From Chamaecyparis obtusa (Eukaryota > Streptophyta > Pinopsida > Cupressales > Cupressaceae), in contig BSBK01007860.1 of the NCBI GenBank assembly GCA_027943335.1, positions 310,001 to 374,000 on the forward strand: 64,000 nucleotides of DNA. The letters are read 5' to 3'. A program made the position numbers and the translations under genes. Shown piece after piece: positions 45,816 to 56,894 of this stretch. The notes beneath the pieces were generated by a model. It did not search any database. It was not told the origin of the DNA and saw nothing but the letters and a program-made list of their open reading frames with translations. The stretch's first letter is position 1; the number at the start of each line of letters is the position of its first letter.

Positions 45816-46648
45816 CATGTGGAACTCAAATACCCTCTCAAGAACATGATGAATTATAATCATACCTACTCTCTAGGTATCATCTCATTCCCATCCTTAG
45901 CCTAGAAAAGTGCTCAAGGCAAAGGCGAAACATAATCTCTAAATTATCTTTTTAATGAACTCTATAAATTTTAATTACTATGTTATCACTTATTAACAAA
46001 ACTTATGATAGGTTACCCTAGTGCTGACCACTTTGGGTCTCAGACCCCTATTGTAAGCCACTCCCCTAAGATGCACCTATTTAACCTCCCCTAGGATCAC
46101 AATCATAATTAATCACTTAGGTTTTATAAAAGCATAATAATCAAATTTCAGTCCACAAAAGGATGACAGGGACATACACTGGTCCTTAAACCAAAACATC
46201 ATAAAACACACTCTCAAGGAGTTTCACATAACCATAAGATTCCACAAAACAAGCTTGAATCCAAAAAAGATCGAATCGGTACAACATAATAATGCATGAT
46301 ATAGGAACGCATATGCAACCATAGAAAACAAACCCAAAATAGCCCTAAGATCAAATGCAACAAAATCCAAATGCGAAGACAAATACTCCCTAAGCTTATG
46401 GTTTAACAATCTCCCCATAGGTCTCACTACCCATAAAAAATAGAAAAAAAACATCTGTCTATAAACACAACAACTAATTTAAATAGCTAATGATACTTAA
46501 TTGACAATCAATAATATACACTAATATCATTAATATTTAAATTAAATAACCTAAATTAAATATTAAATATTAACTAAACTGATTTTAAATTTAAATTAAA
46601 TTAATAATTAAACAAACTAATTTAAAATTATATTAAAATTTTAATTAA

Positions 46649-49069
46649 CTAAATTAAATAAATATTAACTACATTTAATACTAAAATCTCTTTCCTAGGC
46701 ACTGGTAATCCATCTAAAGAGATCCATTTAAAACCTAAAGATGGATCACCATTTGGAATTTCAATGTAGTCCTTCACCAATCTTCCCCAATTTGTTTCAA
46801 GGTACTCTCTAATATTTAGTACGTTGGGATTGTTTCTTATAGCAGTGTAACCCCCCAAGAGTCGGTCCAAAATAAAGCCTTATCTCCTTCAGCGATATCC
46901 CAGGATATTTTTTCATTTATCAAATCCTTACATTAATTCAAAATAAAATTCCAGAACCTCTTGGCGGGTTGGTTTCTCTAAAAAAACTTTCTAGAGTATC
47001 GTTAGTTAAATATTTCTTTTGGAGCAACTTTACCCATTTGCAATTTGATTCTTTGTAAAGTTTCCATACTAGCTTGGTTCTTAGAGCCTTATTTTGTAGT
47101 TTTAGATTCTTAAGGCCTATTCCACCATCTTCATTGGGTCTACATACCTTATCCCAAATTATTAAAGAAATATTTTTCTTGTCTGAGGTTCCTTGCCAAA
47201 AGAAGGATCGCATTTTCTTATCTAGCTTATTTTCTTCTTCTTGTGTGACAAGAAGGAAGGATATTTGATATGTTGAAAGTGTTTCTAATACTTTTTTCAA
47301 CATGGTAGTTCTTCTAGGTAATGAAATCCACTCTCCTTTTCATCTATCAGTCTTATGATTAATTCTTTTTTTCTAATGGATCCCATAGATTACTCATTTT
47401 GATTCCTTTGTCCATGGGGATTCCTAGATATTTACTTAGCAGTGTTCCTTTTTTAAAGGGACATGATATCACATCTTGCTAACTCATCCCTTTTATCCAT
47501 GTTGAAAAATAAGATTTCTAACTTATCTTTATTAACCAATTATCCTGATGTTTTGGTGTATTTTTTTAGTATATTATTATATTGTCTAGCTTCCTCTTTA
47601 GTTTCTTCACCTGCCAACATGGTGTCATCAATGAATTGTTGATGAGTGATATTTGGTATTCCTTTTGTGACCTTTATCCCTTTGATTATATTATATTCTT
47701 TTTCTTTTTTAATGGACCTTCCCAATGCTTCTTCCATAATTATAAATAAAAAAGGTGTTATAGGATCCCCTTGCCTCAAATCTTTAAAATTTTTGAAGTA
47801 TCCTTCTGTAAATTTATTCACTAAAACTAAGAATTTGGGGCTAGATATGCAATGATATATTAAATTTATCCACTACTTTGAGAATCTGAAGGCTTCCATG
47901 CATTTTCTTAAGAATATCCAATCTACTTTATCATAGGCTTTCTTAATGTCAAGTTTCATCAACATGTTGGGTTCCACATTATTCTAGATTGACTGTATGG
48001 CTTCCTAAATGATAATAATTCCATCAAAGATTAATCTTCATGGGACAAACCTGGTTTTCTCTTTTGAAATGATAGAGGGTAATAATAACTTAATTCTATT
48101 AGCCAATACTTTGAATAGAATTTTTTATGTTCTGTTACATAACGAGAATGGGCGGTAATCATCCAAATTCTCAGATTTTTCTCTTTGGGATAAGAGTTAT
48201 TACGATATTATTGATTTCTTTTAGGATTTTCCCTAAATTCATCATACTCTCTAATGCTTTAGTTAGTTTTATGCCAAGGAAATGCCAACATTTTTGGAAA
48301 ATATGGGTTGCAAAACCATCTGGCCCAAGGGCTTTATTTGGATGTAGTTGATATAAAGTTGTTTCTACTTCCTTTAGCGATATTTTCTTATTCAACATTT
48401 TATTTTGTTCATTAGTTTTAATCTTAGGGATTTTTTCTAACATCTCTTTTTGTGATATTAAATTTGAGCCTTCGAAGTTGTTGAGAAAATTATAGAAATA
48501 GTCTACTATCTTAGTGGCTATTTCTTGAGGGTTGCAAATCAGGTTACCATTGGACCCTTTAATGCTTGTGATTCTGTTGATATTCATCCATTGTTTAGTG
48601 CTATTGTGGAAGAAGTTTGAATTTCTAGATCCCCCTTAGCCTACCAGATTTCTTTGTATTTTTGCTTCTAATATATTTCTTGTTTAGTTAGGAGATCCTC
48701 ATATTTACTTAATAGTTCCTTCTCTTTAAGGTATTTATATTGGTTCATTCCTACTTTGATCACCTCTTGGTTTAGATTGTCAATCTCCTCTAATCTTTCT
48801 TTTTCTTTGAAGATATATTTAAAGTGATCCTTATTCAACTTCAATTGTCTTTGTTTGATTCTTTTTAGTTTTGTGTTGAATAAAAAGATCTTGGATCCCT
48901 CTACTTGTTCCTCTTTCCACCAATTTTCTACTACACTTACAAAATCTACATCTCGCAACCACATTTTTTTAAAATTTAAATGGCCAATTTCTTGGTTTTG
49001 ATTCTTCCTCAATTTCCAATAGAATTGGGAAATAATCAGACCCCCCATTTGATATTTTGTTGATTTCAA
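46649..49069 (-). pseudogene. LINE copy A reverse transcriptase, fragmented
   Basis: In order on the minus strand: 49069-48668 and 48587-48171 (KEVETTLYQLHPNKALGPDG, RT motif 0/1), a broken part with DE-motifs, 47821-47540 (LRQGDPITPFLFIIMEEALG and FIDDTMLAG, the catalytic box with F-I-D-D for F-A-D-D), 47303-46938 (MRSFFWQGTSDKKNISLIIW then WDKVCRPNEDGGIGLKNL, the conserved post-RT block) and 46870-46649. Many stops and frameshifts. Confidence 0.88.
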
Positions 49070-49497
49070 GTTATTCTAAAATGTTCCTAGATTTCCTTTT
49101 AAAAAGAATATGTCCATTTTTTCTGCTATATGACTAAATCATATTCTCCTATTGTTCCACGTAAAACAACCATTATTTGTTACAATTTCCATAAGATAAA
49201 TATTTTGTACCCTATCTTTGAAATCACTTTGTGATTGTGACTGTGTTGAAATTTCTTCCTCTTTTTTTTTTAACTGCTCAATATTACATTGAAATCTTCA
49301 CCCAATATACAGTTTATTGTGGATTTTGACTTAGGTAGATTCTAATTTCCATCCACACTCATTTTTGGTTTTTGGTTTTTGTTGGACCATAAACATTAAT
49401 GAGAAAGAAACATGTATTTTTGTTTACACTTATTGCCCATCCTCCTTGCTAATTTTCTATTATTGATCATATTTTTGTATTTCACCTTCCTTGGATT

Positions 49498-49713
49498 CTA
49501 GATGATAGTCAGTCCTTCTAAGGCTTCTTCCGTTGGCATATTATTGATTTTCCAAATTCCTAGTTTCTTACTGAATTTTATTCCTTCTTCACTATTTAAT
49601 TTGGTCTCTTGTAACATAATAATTTTTTCTTTAACAATTGTCAAAGTACACTTAATGAAGCACTTCTTGTTAGGGGCATGCATGCCCCTAACATTCCATT
49701 TTATGACCTTCAT
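49498..49713 (-). pseudogene. LINE copy A endonuclease N-terminus
   Basis: MKVIKWNVRGMHAPNKK then IIMLQETKLNSEEG are the first two motifs of AP-like (EEP family) endonucleases, with the catalytic Asn and Glu (QETK). After a stop at 49498 the domain continues in broken frames toward 49060 (GEDFNVI near 49290). The enzyme nicks the target for target-primed reverse transcription. Confidence 0.85.
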
Positions 49714-49759
49714 TTATCTTTTGGAAGTTCCTTCCATTTCCCTTCTTGAAATAATTAAG

Positions 49760-50440
49760 TTAACTTAGCTTGATCTTTTTCAACCCATGCCTTGTTAATC
49801 AACTCATTGATGGATTTTCTACCTCTCTTTTTTAGTATTTTACCACAATCCAAGTTGTTTTTATCTAAGTGGCTAGGGGATAATCCCAATTTTCTATGTA
49901 TTTCTATGCCAAAAAAAGGCTTCATTCTCTTCTATTTCCTTGCGATCAAATTCCATGATTTTCTCTATTAGCCATTTATTTTCCTCCTCCTCCCTAGCTT
50001 CTTCTTCTGTTTCACTCTCCATTCCTTTAGGTGAGTTAATACCCATCATTTCATAAATGGATTGTAATTCTGGGGGGATTTTTTCTTCATCTACTTCCTC
50101 CCAAATGTATCCTTCTTCTAATCCATCTTACCCTTCTTCAAGTTTTTTTTCTATCAGGAGGAGGAATTGCTTCAAATGCCTTATCAATAACAACCATTTG
50201 GTTTTTACTTCCTCCTGACATGAATTTTCCTTTGTCATTAATTCATTTATGATTTTTTTTTTATCTACCAGTGTCTTTCTCAGTTCTTCCTAAGGTTGGG
50301 TTTGAGAAATATTGTTTTTATTTTCATCTTGGTTATTTATAATAAACCCTCCTATTTCATTGTTAAAGTGTATGTTGATCCCTTCCTCGTGTCTAAAATT
50401 CTTCCTAGAGCTAACCCTAGTTTCTTGTTGTGACTAGATT
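49760..50440 (-). pseudogene. LINE copy A ORF1 remnant
   Basis: Frames are broken, but a Glu-rich stretch (EEEENKWLIEKIMEFDRKEI) and a basic C-terminus (KKRGRKSINELINKAWVEKD, stop about 49760) lie directly upstream of the endonuclease, as ORF1 of plant L1 elements does. RNA-binding role is inferred from position. Confidence 0.5.
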
Positions 50441-50713
50441 TTCAATCATGTGATTACATTACCATGGATGGGGCGAAGATATAATACAGGTCAAATGAAA
50501 TATAACCAAAAACATATAATCCATATTTATTCAATATAATGTCATACATTCATATCCTCAAATATCCTTGAAATAAATAATGCACACATGAAAGTAGCCT
50601 AAAAGAGTTTGGCAATAAAACTAAAAAGCAAACTATGGCAGGGGCATTACAATGTCTTTAAGGTTATTGGGTAAGGTTGAGAACCAATTTAGTTTATTGC
50701 ATACTCATTCCCA

Positions 50714-50947
50714 TCACTGATAGGTGAATGGAAATTCCACTAATAAATGTTTTATAGTTTCTTCATTGGCTTCACATAATATAAATTTAGTAGGTCCTGC
50801 AAATCCAAATTTCTTAAACCAATTTTCTATTAATATTCTTCCTTGCATGGTAGCCCACTGAAACATATTGGCCTTTGGAAGACATACCTTGTCCCAACAC
50901 ATATATATGGTGAGCTCTATTCTTTCCCATGGTTTTTCCTTTAACAA
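50714..50947 (-). pseudogene. LINE copy B zinc-binding (zf-RVT) domain
   Basis: 78 codons: MCWDKVCLPKANMFQWATMQ and GRILIENWFKKFGFAGPTKF, then the Cys/His part ILCEANEETIKHLLVEFPF. This is the small domain after RT in plant LINEs, where C-x2-C is usual; the first Cys is lost here. The same domain occurs in the LINE at 29.6-29.8 kb. Confidence 0.8.
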
Positions 50948-52050
50948 AGCTACATATGCAATCTTGACATTATACTCTCTAGTCTTAGAACCTAGCCAAA
51001 TGAGTTTATCTTCTCAGATTTTTGGTGTGATATCCCTAGTTGCTAGTATTCTTTGTAATACTAAAATATCTTTCCTAGGCACTGGTAATCTATCTAAAGA
51101 TATCCATTTCAAACCTAAAGATGGATCACCATTTGGAATTTTAATTTAGTCCTTCACCAATCTTCCCCGATTTGTTTCAAGGTACTCTCTAATATTTAGT
51201 AGGTTGGGATTGTTTCTTATAGTAGTGTAACCCCCCAAGAGTCGGTCCAAAATAAAGCCTTATCTCCTTCAGTGATATCCCAAGATATTTTGTCATTTTT
51301 CAAATTCTTACATTAAACCAAAATAAAATTCCAAACCTTGGAACCTCTTGGTAGGTTGGTTGTTCTAAAAAAACTTTCTAGAGTATCGTTAGTTAAATAT
51401 TTCTTTTGGAGCAGCTTTACCCATTTGTTGTTTGATTCTTCATAAAGTTTCCATACTAGCTTGGCTCCTAGAGCCTTATTCTATAGTTTTAGATTCTTAA
51501 GGTCTATTCCACCATCTTCCTTGGGCCTACATAACTTATCCCAACTTTCTAAAGAAATCTTTTTCTTGTCTTAGGTTCCTTTCCAAAAGAAGGATCACAT
51601 TTTCTTATCTTGTTTAGTTTTTTCTTCTGTGTTAGAGGAAGGTGGGAAATTTCATATGTTGATAGTGTTTCTAATACTTTTTTCAACATGGTAGTTCTTC
51701 CAGGTAATGAAAGGCACTCTCTTTTCCATCTATTAGTCTTTTGATTCATTCTTTTTTTCTAATGGATCCCATAGATTATTCATTATGATTCCTTTGTCTA
51801 TGGGGATTCCTAGATATTTACTAAGTGGTGTTCCTTTTTTAAAGGGACGTGATATCACATATTTTTTGTATTTTCATCCAAGTTTTCTATAATAAACCCT
51901 CCTATTCTATTGTTAAATTGTATGTTGATCCCTTCCTCATGTTTAAAACTCTTCCTAGAGCTAACCCTAGTTTCTTGTTGTGACTAGATTTTTGATCAGG
52001 TGATTACATTACCATGGACAGGGCCAAGATATAATATAGGTCAAATATGA

Positions 52051-52386
52051 AATATGAAGTTGAAGATATATCCTTTGTAAAAAAATGGAAATTACCATTT
52101 AATAACACATATTTTAATATTTCCTCCTAACAATCAATGAACAAAAAATTACTTGAAAGGATAGTAATACTTACCTGGTCAACGTATGTCCACTTCCACC
52201 ATCTTGCAATACTTTCTGTAAATTGCCCTAATCCACACTAGCTTGCAAATGGTCCATATTTTTTTACAATGATACCATTTGTCCTCTATTATTGAGCTTT
52301 TGATAATGGCAGTTGTGAAATCTTCTCTCAAGAGGTTGTGTTCTTTTGGTTGGGATTTCCTTTTCCAAGAACTATTTTGTTGTATT
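52051..52386. other. Short intergenic stretch
   Basis: Between the LINE copy B 5' end and the Copia LTR. No gene or repeat recognised. Confidence 0.4.
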
Positions 52387-53893
52387 TGTTGGAAACTACA
52401 ATTGAAAAAATTGTTATATTGTCATTGATGTCAAACCTTAACTCGTAAGATAGTTTCTATCTAGGAGAGTACCATATCTATTGATTGATGAAGAGGATTT
52501 GAAAAAGGAGATAACAAGAGAGCCTAAGGAAAGGTTGAGTTATTTGATACTTCAATGGGTACTTGATTAGTTGGCACATTGATAAGATAATGTTTGTTTA
52601 TCTCGGTAAGAAGAAATTTATGGAAAGGTACTTAACCGAGAAAAAGTGAATAAATATAGTTTAAGCCGAGTGCTGTTAGTGTTGACCAAGCGCTAGTATA
52701 TGCCGAGTAAATCTAGTGTTGACCGAACATCAGTAATTGTTGAGTGACAAGAAATTACCGAGAAAAGATAGTGTTTTTTGAGGAAGACAGTTTGTAGTGA
52801 TGACCGAGATACAAAGTGATGACCAAGTAGATGAACACAATATTGATCAAGTGTCAGTAATTTACATTTGAAGAAAGAATTGAAAATGCTAGCTGACATA
52901 GTTGAATTCTTGGGATATGTAAAACATGTTGACATTATTAATGAATTGTATGGAGCATTTAATGCATGGTAAATCATTTTATTATGGATTCAAATAGAAG
53001 TTTAGAGATGTATCTAGAAGGAAGGATGTAGAACATAATGATAGAAGGATTCAATGAATCTAACCTAAACCTAAGATCTACAGAGGAGATTAAGAAGAAA
53101 AAGATTAATCTACCTGATTGAAGAGGTATAAAGGAAAACCTAATTGTGAGGTTATTATGTATGAAGAAGAGGTTGATGTTATTGACTGATAAGTCTAAGA
53201 AGAAGGCTGAAGGTGAAATTGTGAAGGAGCTAAATAGGGTTGTGATTGCTTGAAGTGAATCCCGAGCACATCAAAGATGGAGATGGAAATGGAGATTAGT
53301 CAATAAATTAACATATATGTATGAAGTCGATCTATATTTGCAAAGTGAGTTGTATGTTTTTCAGATCAGAAACTACTATTACTTTCTAACCATTGTATTA
53401 TTCTAAATCCTTTAATCAAGGTTAACCTAACAGTCATTGTATAAATCCTTAAATCAAGGTGACATTCTAATGGGATGTTCTTAAGTCCTCTAACTAGGAC
53501 ACTTTTGATGGAGTGTTTTAAATCCTTTAACAAGGTCACACCTAACAGTGTGTTTGTAAACCTTTAACATAGTTGGCTTTTCACAAAGCTCACTTCAGAC
53601 GAGTAAAAATCAGTAGCATGTTACAAAGTGGTTTTTTCCAAGTTGGGTTTCCACTATAAATCTTGGTGTTATACTTGTGTGAATGTTTTGATGTGAATGT
53701 TGTTATATTCTACAAGTTAATTACTTTTGGACAGTGGACTGCATGTTGTATGTTTCTGATATATGCTATAGAGACCAAGTTGAGTTGCTGATTAGATCTA
53801 AGTTGTTGAAGTACTAAAAAGTTTAATTGGTACATCTGGACTCGAGGATAACTAATTCACCCCTCCTCTTAGTTATTCTAAATCATTCTAACA
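52387..53893 (+). repeat. 5' LTR of the Copia element
   Basis: TGTTGGAAACTACAATTG to TCATTCTAACA, 1507 bp, followed two bases later by the PBS. The start resembles the LTR starts of the non-autonomous elements (TGTTGGAAA), hinting at relatedness. The 3' partner is beyond the window, so the left limit rests on TG, the shared start and the PBS. Confidence 0.82.
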
Positions 53894-53895
53894 AT

Positions 53896-53907
53896 TGGTA
53901 TCAGAGT
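53896..53907 (+). other. Copia primer binding site
   Basis: TGGTATCAGAGT, one base from the iMet-type TGGTATCAGAGC. Confidence 0.88.
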
Positions 53908-53949
53908 TGTTGGTGCTCACAAAGAAAATTTTAAAGGTACTTGAAGCTA

Positions 53950-55060
53950 ATGATCAAGATGTATAAAAAGGAGGTACCAAAGTTGAACAAAGAGAACTTC
54001 CCTGCATGGTAGAGTCTGATGAAATTGCATCTAGTTGGTATTGGTGATTTGGTGAAGTACTATGTGGAACATGACTATGTTATACCTATTGCACCTTTGA
54101 CTGTTGAGGATATGAAAGAAAAACAAGAACGCAATCAAGTAATTTTGGAGATTACATCTGCTCTAAGCTATCCAGAATTTGAAGATATCAAAGGTTGCAC
54201 TACTACAAAGCAAATGTGGGACACTCTTACAACTATCTATGGTGGAGATACAAATGTACTGAGAGCAAAATTTGAAAGTTTGAGAGGTAAGTTTGATGAA
54301 ATGAAAATGCAAGAAGGTGAAAATATTTCTCAATACTGTGGTAGAATTAAGGAGATAGTGAATGCTATTAGAGGAGCTAATGGAAACATTGATGATGAAA
54401 CTATTATTGGTAAAGTATTGAAAACTTTGCTTCTTATCTATGCTATCATAATTTTTTCAATACAAGAATCAAGATGTAACCCTGGTAATGTTCTAACTCT
54501 GGAAAGTCTTGTTGGCAAGCTTACTACTTTTGAGCTATCTAACTATGATAACTACATTGTTCCTAATGTTGAATCTGCATTCAAGTCACAAATGGTATTG
54601 CATAAGTCTAAGAAGGAAAAATAAAAGTGTGTGAAAATTGATAGTGACAGTGATAGTGATAGTGATAGTGACACTTATGATAAGGAACTAGAAGATCTTG
54701 AGGCACTCATAGCCTAAAGGCTACAAAGAGGAAAAGGGAAATATAAAGGTAAACTTCCTATAATCTATTTTTCATGTAACAAAGTTGGTCATATTGCGGA
54801 AAGATGCCCTAATAAGATTGACAAGGATGAGAGAAGGGAAAGCAACTACAAAGACAAGAGAAATGATAGAGATCACCGAAGGTACATAGACTACAAAGAC
54901 AAAGGTAAGAAATCCTGTTATATTGCTGAAGAGGAAATCAATAGTGAAACTAGTGAATCTGATGAATGTGATACTGAAGTTGTTTATGTTGCTATGAAAG
55001 ATGATTATGATGAAGATGAGAAAATTGCACCTATTTCTTATGTGAGTAAAGGTGATAAAT
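53950..55060 (+). pseudogene. gag: Copia gag
   Basis: ATG at 53950 (MIKMYKKEVPKLNKENFPAW), TAG at 54010, then 202 codons open: capsid helices with GCTTTKQMWDTLTTIYGGDT and ISQYCGRIKEIVNAIRGANG, a UBN2/Retrotran_gag_2 type domain. After TAA 54622 an Asp-Ser repeat (54640-54672) and a zinc knuckle, FSCNKVGHIAERC (54769-54807), in which the first Cys is Tyr. It then runs through an acidic stretch to the protease. Stops at 54010, 54622 and 54715. Confidence 0.88.
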
Positions 55061-55377
55061 GGATTATTGATAGTGGTTTCTCACATTGCATGACTGGTGA
55101 TAAAAGTAAATTTGAGACCCTAAATCATTAAAAAGGTAGAAGTGTTAAGTTTGGTAATGATGCACCATGTCTTGTGAGAGGTAAAGGATCAATTAAGCTA
55201 ACTGATAAGATCACATGTGAAAATTCTTGTTGGGTTGAAGGTCTTAACTATAATTTGTTGAGTGTTGTATAGTTGAACAATACTAGTTACCAAGTGGAAT
55301 TTCATCACAGAAAGGTTAAAATATTTGATGCCACTGGTGAACTAATTGGAAGTGGAGAATAGACAAGAGGTAACTTG
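55050..55377 (+). pseudogene. Copia protease, interrupted
   Basis: WIIDSGFSHCMTGDKSKF has the DSG active site in the Copia DSG.S.HMTG context at about 55060-55112. It is followed by VKFGNDAPCLVRGKGSIKL and GLNYNLLSVV. TAA/TAG stops are at about 55129, 55270 and 55361. The nested element begins at 55378, just before the pre-integrase domain. Confidence 0.88.
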
Positions 55378-56493
55378 TGTTAGGAATGGGAACACTGAGA
55401 GGGGGGGTGAATCAGTGTTCACTGTGTTTTATCTTTTCACTTAATCTTTAAACTAAACTTAAATGCTTAAGTACTGAAATGAACATTCACATAAACATGA
55501 AACATGAAATCAACACATAACACCAATATGGTTACGGGGAAACCCAAATAGGTAAAAACCCTGATGGGAATTGACACCCACTAATATTCTGTACTAGTGT
55601 TTTATGATCCTTGTTAGAAGATCCTTAACCCTATTGGGAGTTTCTTTACAATGCATTAAGTATAGTAGACCTTGTCAAGGGTCGGACCCTATTAGGAGTC
55701 TTTTACAATAAACCCTGTTAGGGGTGTAGACGTATTGTCCTAGAGCTCACTACTCAAGTGGTGAAGGCCACAACCTTCTAATCTCAGATACACACTATAT
55801 CTGTTGGATGAACTGTCACTGTGACACTACTTGTCAGATCAGTTCCTTTGATGCGCTGATGCTTTGATCTCTTGCAAAGATTTAATACATCTTATAGTCT
55901 CTTCATACACTTTTCCTCTTCTTATCACAACTCTATATTAACATCCATACTAATTACAATGGGTACATCTCATATTTATATGCGCATACAAAACAAATAA
56001 CTAGGTCGGCCCTTTAATCGATTACATACAATGCTTCCAATTGAATTGGATCAAGCATGTTTACAAACAAACATATTTGTATGTCAACAGCCTAATTAAA
56101 ATAGGTGCATAGCCTTTACAACATTAGAATATAACTTCAAATCAAAATGCTAACAGTCAGTTGCTTACTCTATTCTTCTCTGGCACACACTGGCTGTGTA
56201 ACTTCAACTGTCTGTAACTTTGTCATACTTGCATATCTGATCATGCACTCATAGACTAAGCATGAATATAGTCTAACCAACTTATCTTCTAGGGTGCACA
56301 CCATAAATTGGTCGTACACATGTGTGCTAATGCTCTGAGCTTAAGGAACTCTGTACATTGTCCAGTCTTCAACACTTAGCCGATTTCTAATCTTCCCATC
56401 AAGTGCGCTGACTCCAAACTACTATATGAATTTGTTGCCATAATGACAACACTATACTAAGTCATATACATCATTGTAGCCAACTTTCCAACA
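55378..56493 (-). repeat. 3' LTR of the non-autonomous element
   Basis: 1116 bp, TGTTAGGAATGGG to CTTTCCAACA on the plus strand; matches 61512-62627 at roughly 93-95% by eye. Confidence 0.93.
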
Positions 56494-56507
56494 ATCTCCC
56501 CTTTTTC
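56494..56507 (-). other. Polypurine tract
   Basis: Minus strand GAAAAAGGGGAGAT directly before the TGTTGG of the 3' LTR. Confidence 0.8.
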
Positions 56508-56894
56508 ATTGATGGCAACAAAGGAATATGGCCAAGTTGCTAACTATTCCTTAATACAAAAACAATTGTCTTATATCTCCCTTATACATAACTATAACCA
56601 TATTCTATACATACTCCCCCTTTGGCATTAATGAGAAAGGTGCTTCAAAACTATATACACAACTACTTACTATGATAGAACATCCATATATGCTATTTGC
56701 AGGTTTTGGATCTTCTTCTTCCAAAATGTGATCAGTGAATTTACAATCTATAGATGGGCGCATAATGCATATTGTAGCTTCTCCATCTTCTCCAAGTCTA
56801 TGCTTGGACCTTGATCATATGTCACCATGGTGGCATCGATGTCCTTGATATTCTGATTGAGTATATCTAGTGAGGGCACAAGATCATTCCTTAG

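Larger units (their letters stand above)
46679..50505 (-). mobile_element. LINE copy A (ORF1, endonuclease, RT), 3' end missing
   Basis: Minus-strand LINE of the same family as copy B. In LINE direction: 5' end about 50505, ORF1 to about 49770, endonuclease from 49713, RT to 46649. The zinc-binding and RNase H domains and the poly-A tail are absent; similarity to copy B stops at 46679/51059. Because LINEs prime from their 3' end, loss of the 3' part implies later deletion or recombination. Same family shown by near-identical blocks 46679-47470 vs 51059-51860 and 50320-50505 vs 51865-52050. Confidence 0.85.
44895..50651. mobile_element. TG...CA element with 11-bp inverted ends, probably a solo LTR carrying LINE copy A
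   Basis: It starts TGTAATGCCCC and ends GGGGCATTACA, exact inverted ends, with a perfect 5-bp duplication ATGTC at 44890-44894 and 50652-50656. These are LTR-retrotransposon properties. No LTR pair or polyprotein of its own is seen: what remains is 44895-46678 and 50506-50651, about 1.93 kb, fitting one LTR into which LINE copy A came to lie. Strand cannot be fixed, though the right end in reverse (TGTAATGCCCCTGCCATAG) resembles a usual LTR start. Confidence 0.75.
44221..52050 (-). mobile_element. LINE copy B, split by an insertion and internally deleted
   Basis: Minus-strand L1-type LINE whose two pieces, 44221-44894 and 50652-52050, meet across a 5757-bp insertion with target duplication ATGTC. 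In LINE direction: 5' end and ORF1 start (about 52050-51865), a junction at about 51862, RT C-terminus (51860-51059), zinc-binding domain (50947-50714), RNase H (44600-44229). The junction at 51862 skips the ORF1 remainder, endonuclease and most of RT, seen by comparison with copy A, where the same two blocks lie about 2.85 kb apart. Confidence 0.82.
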
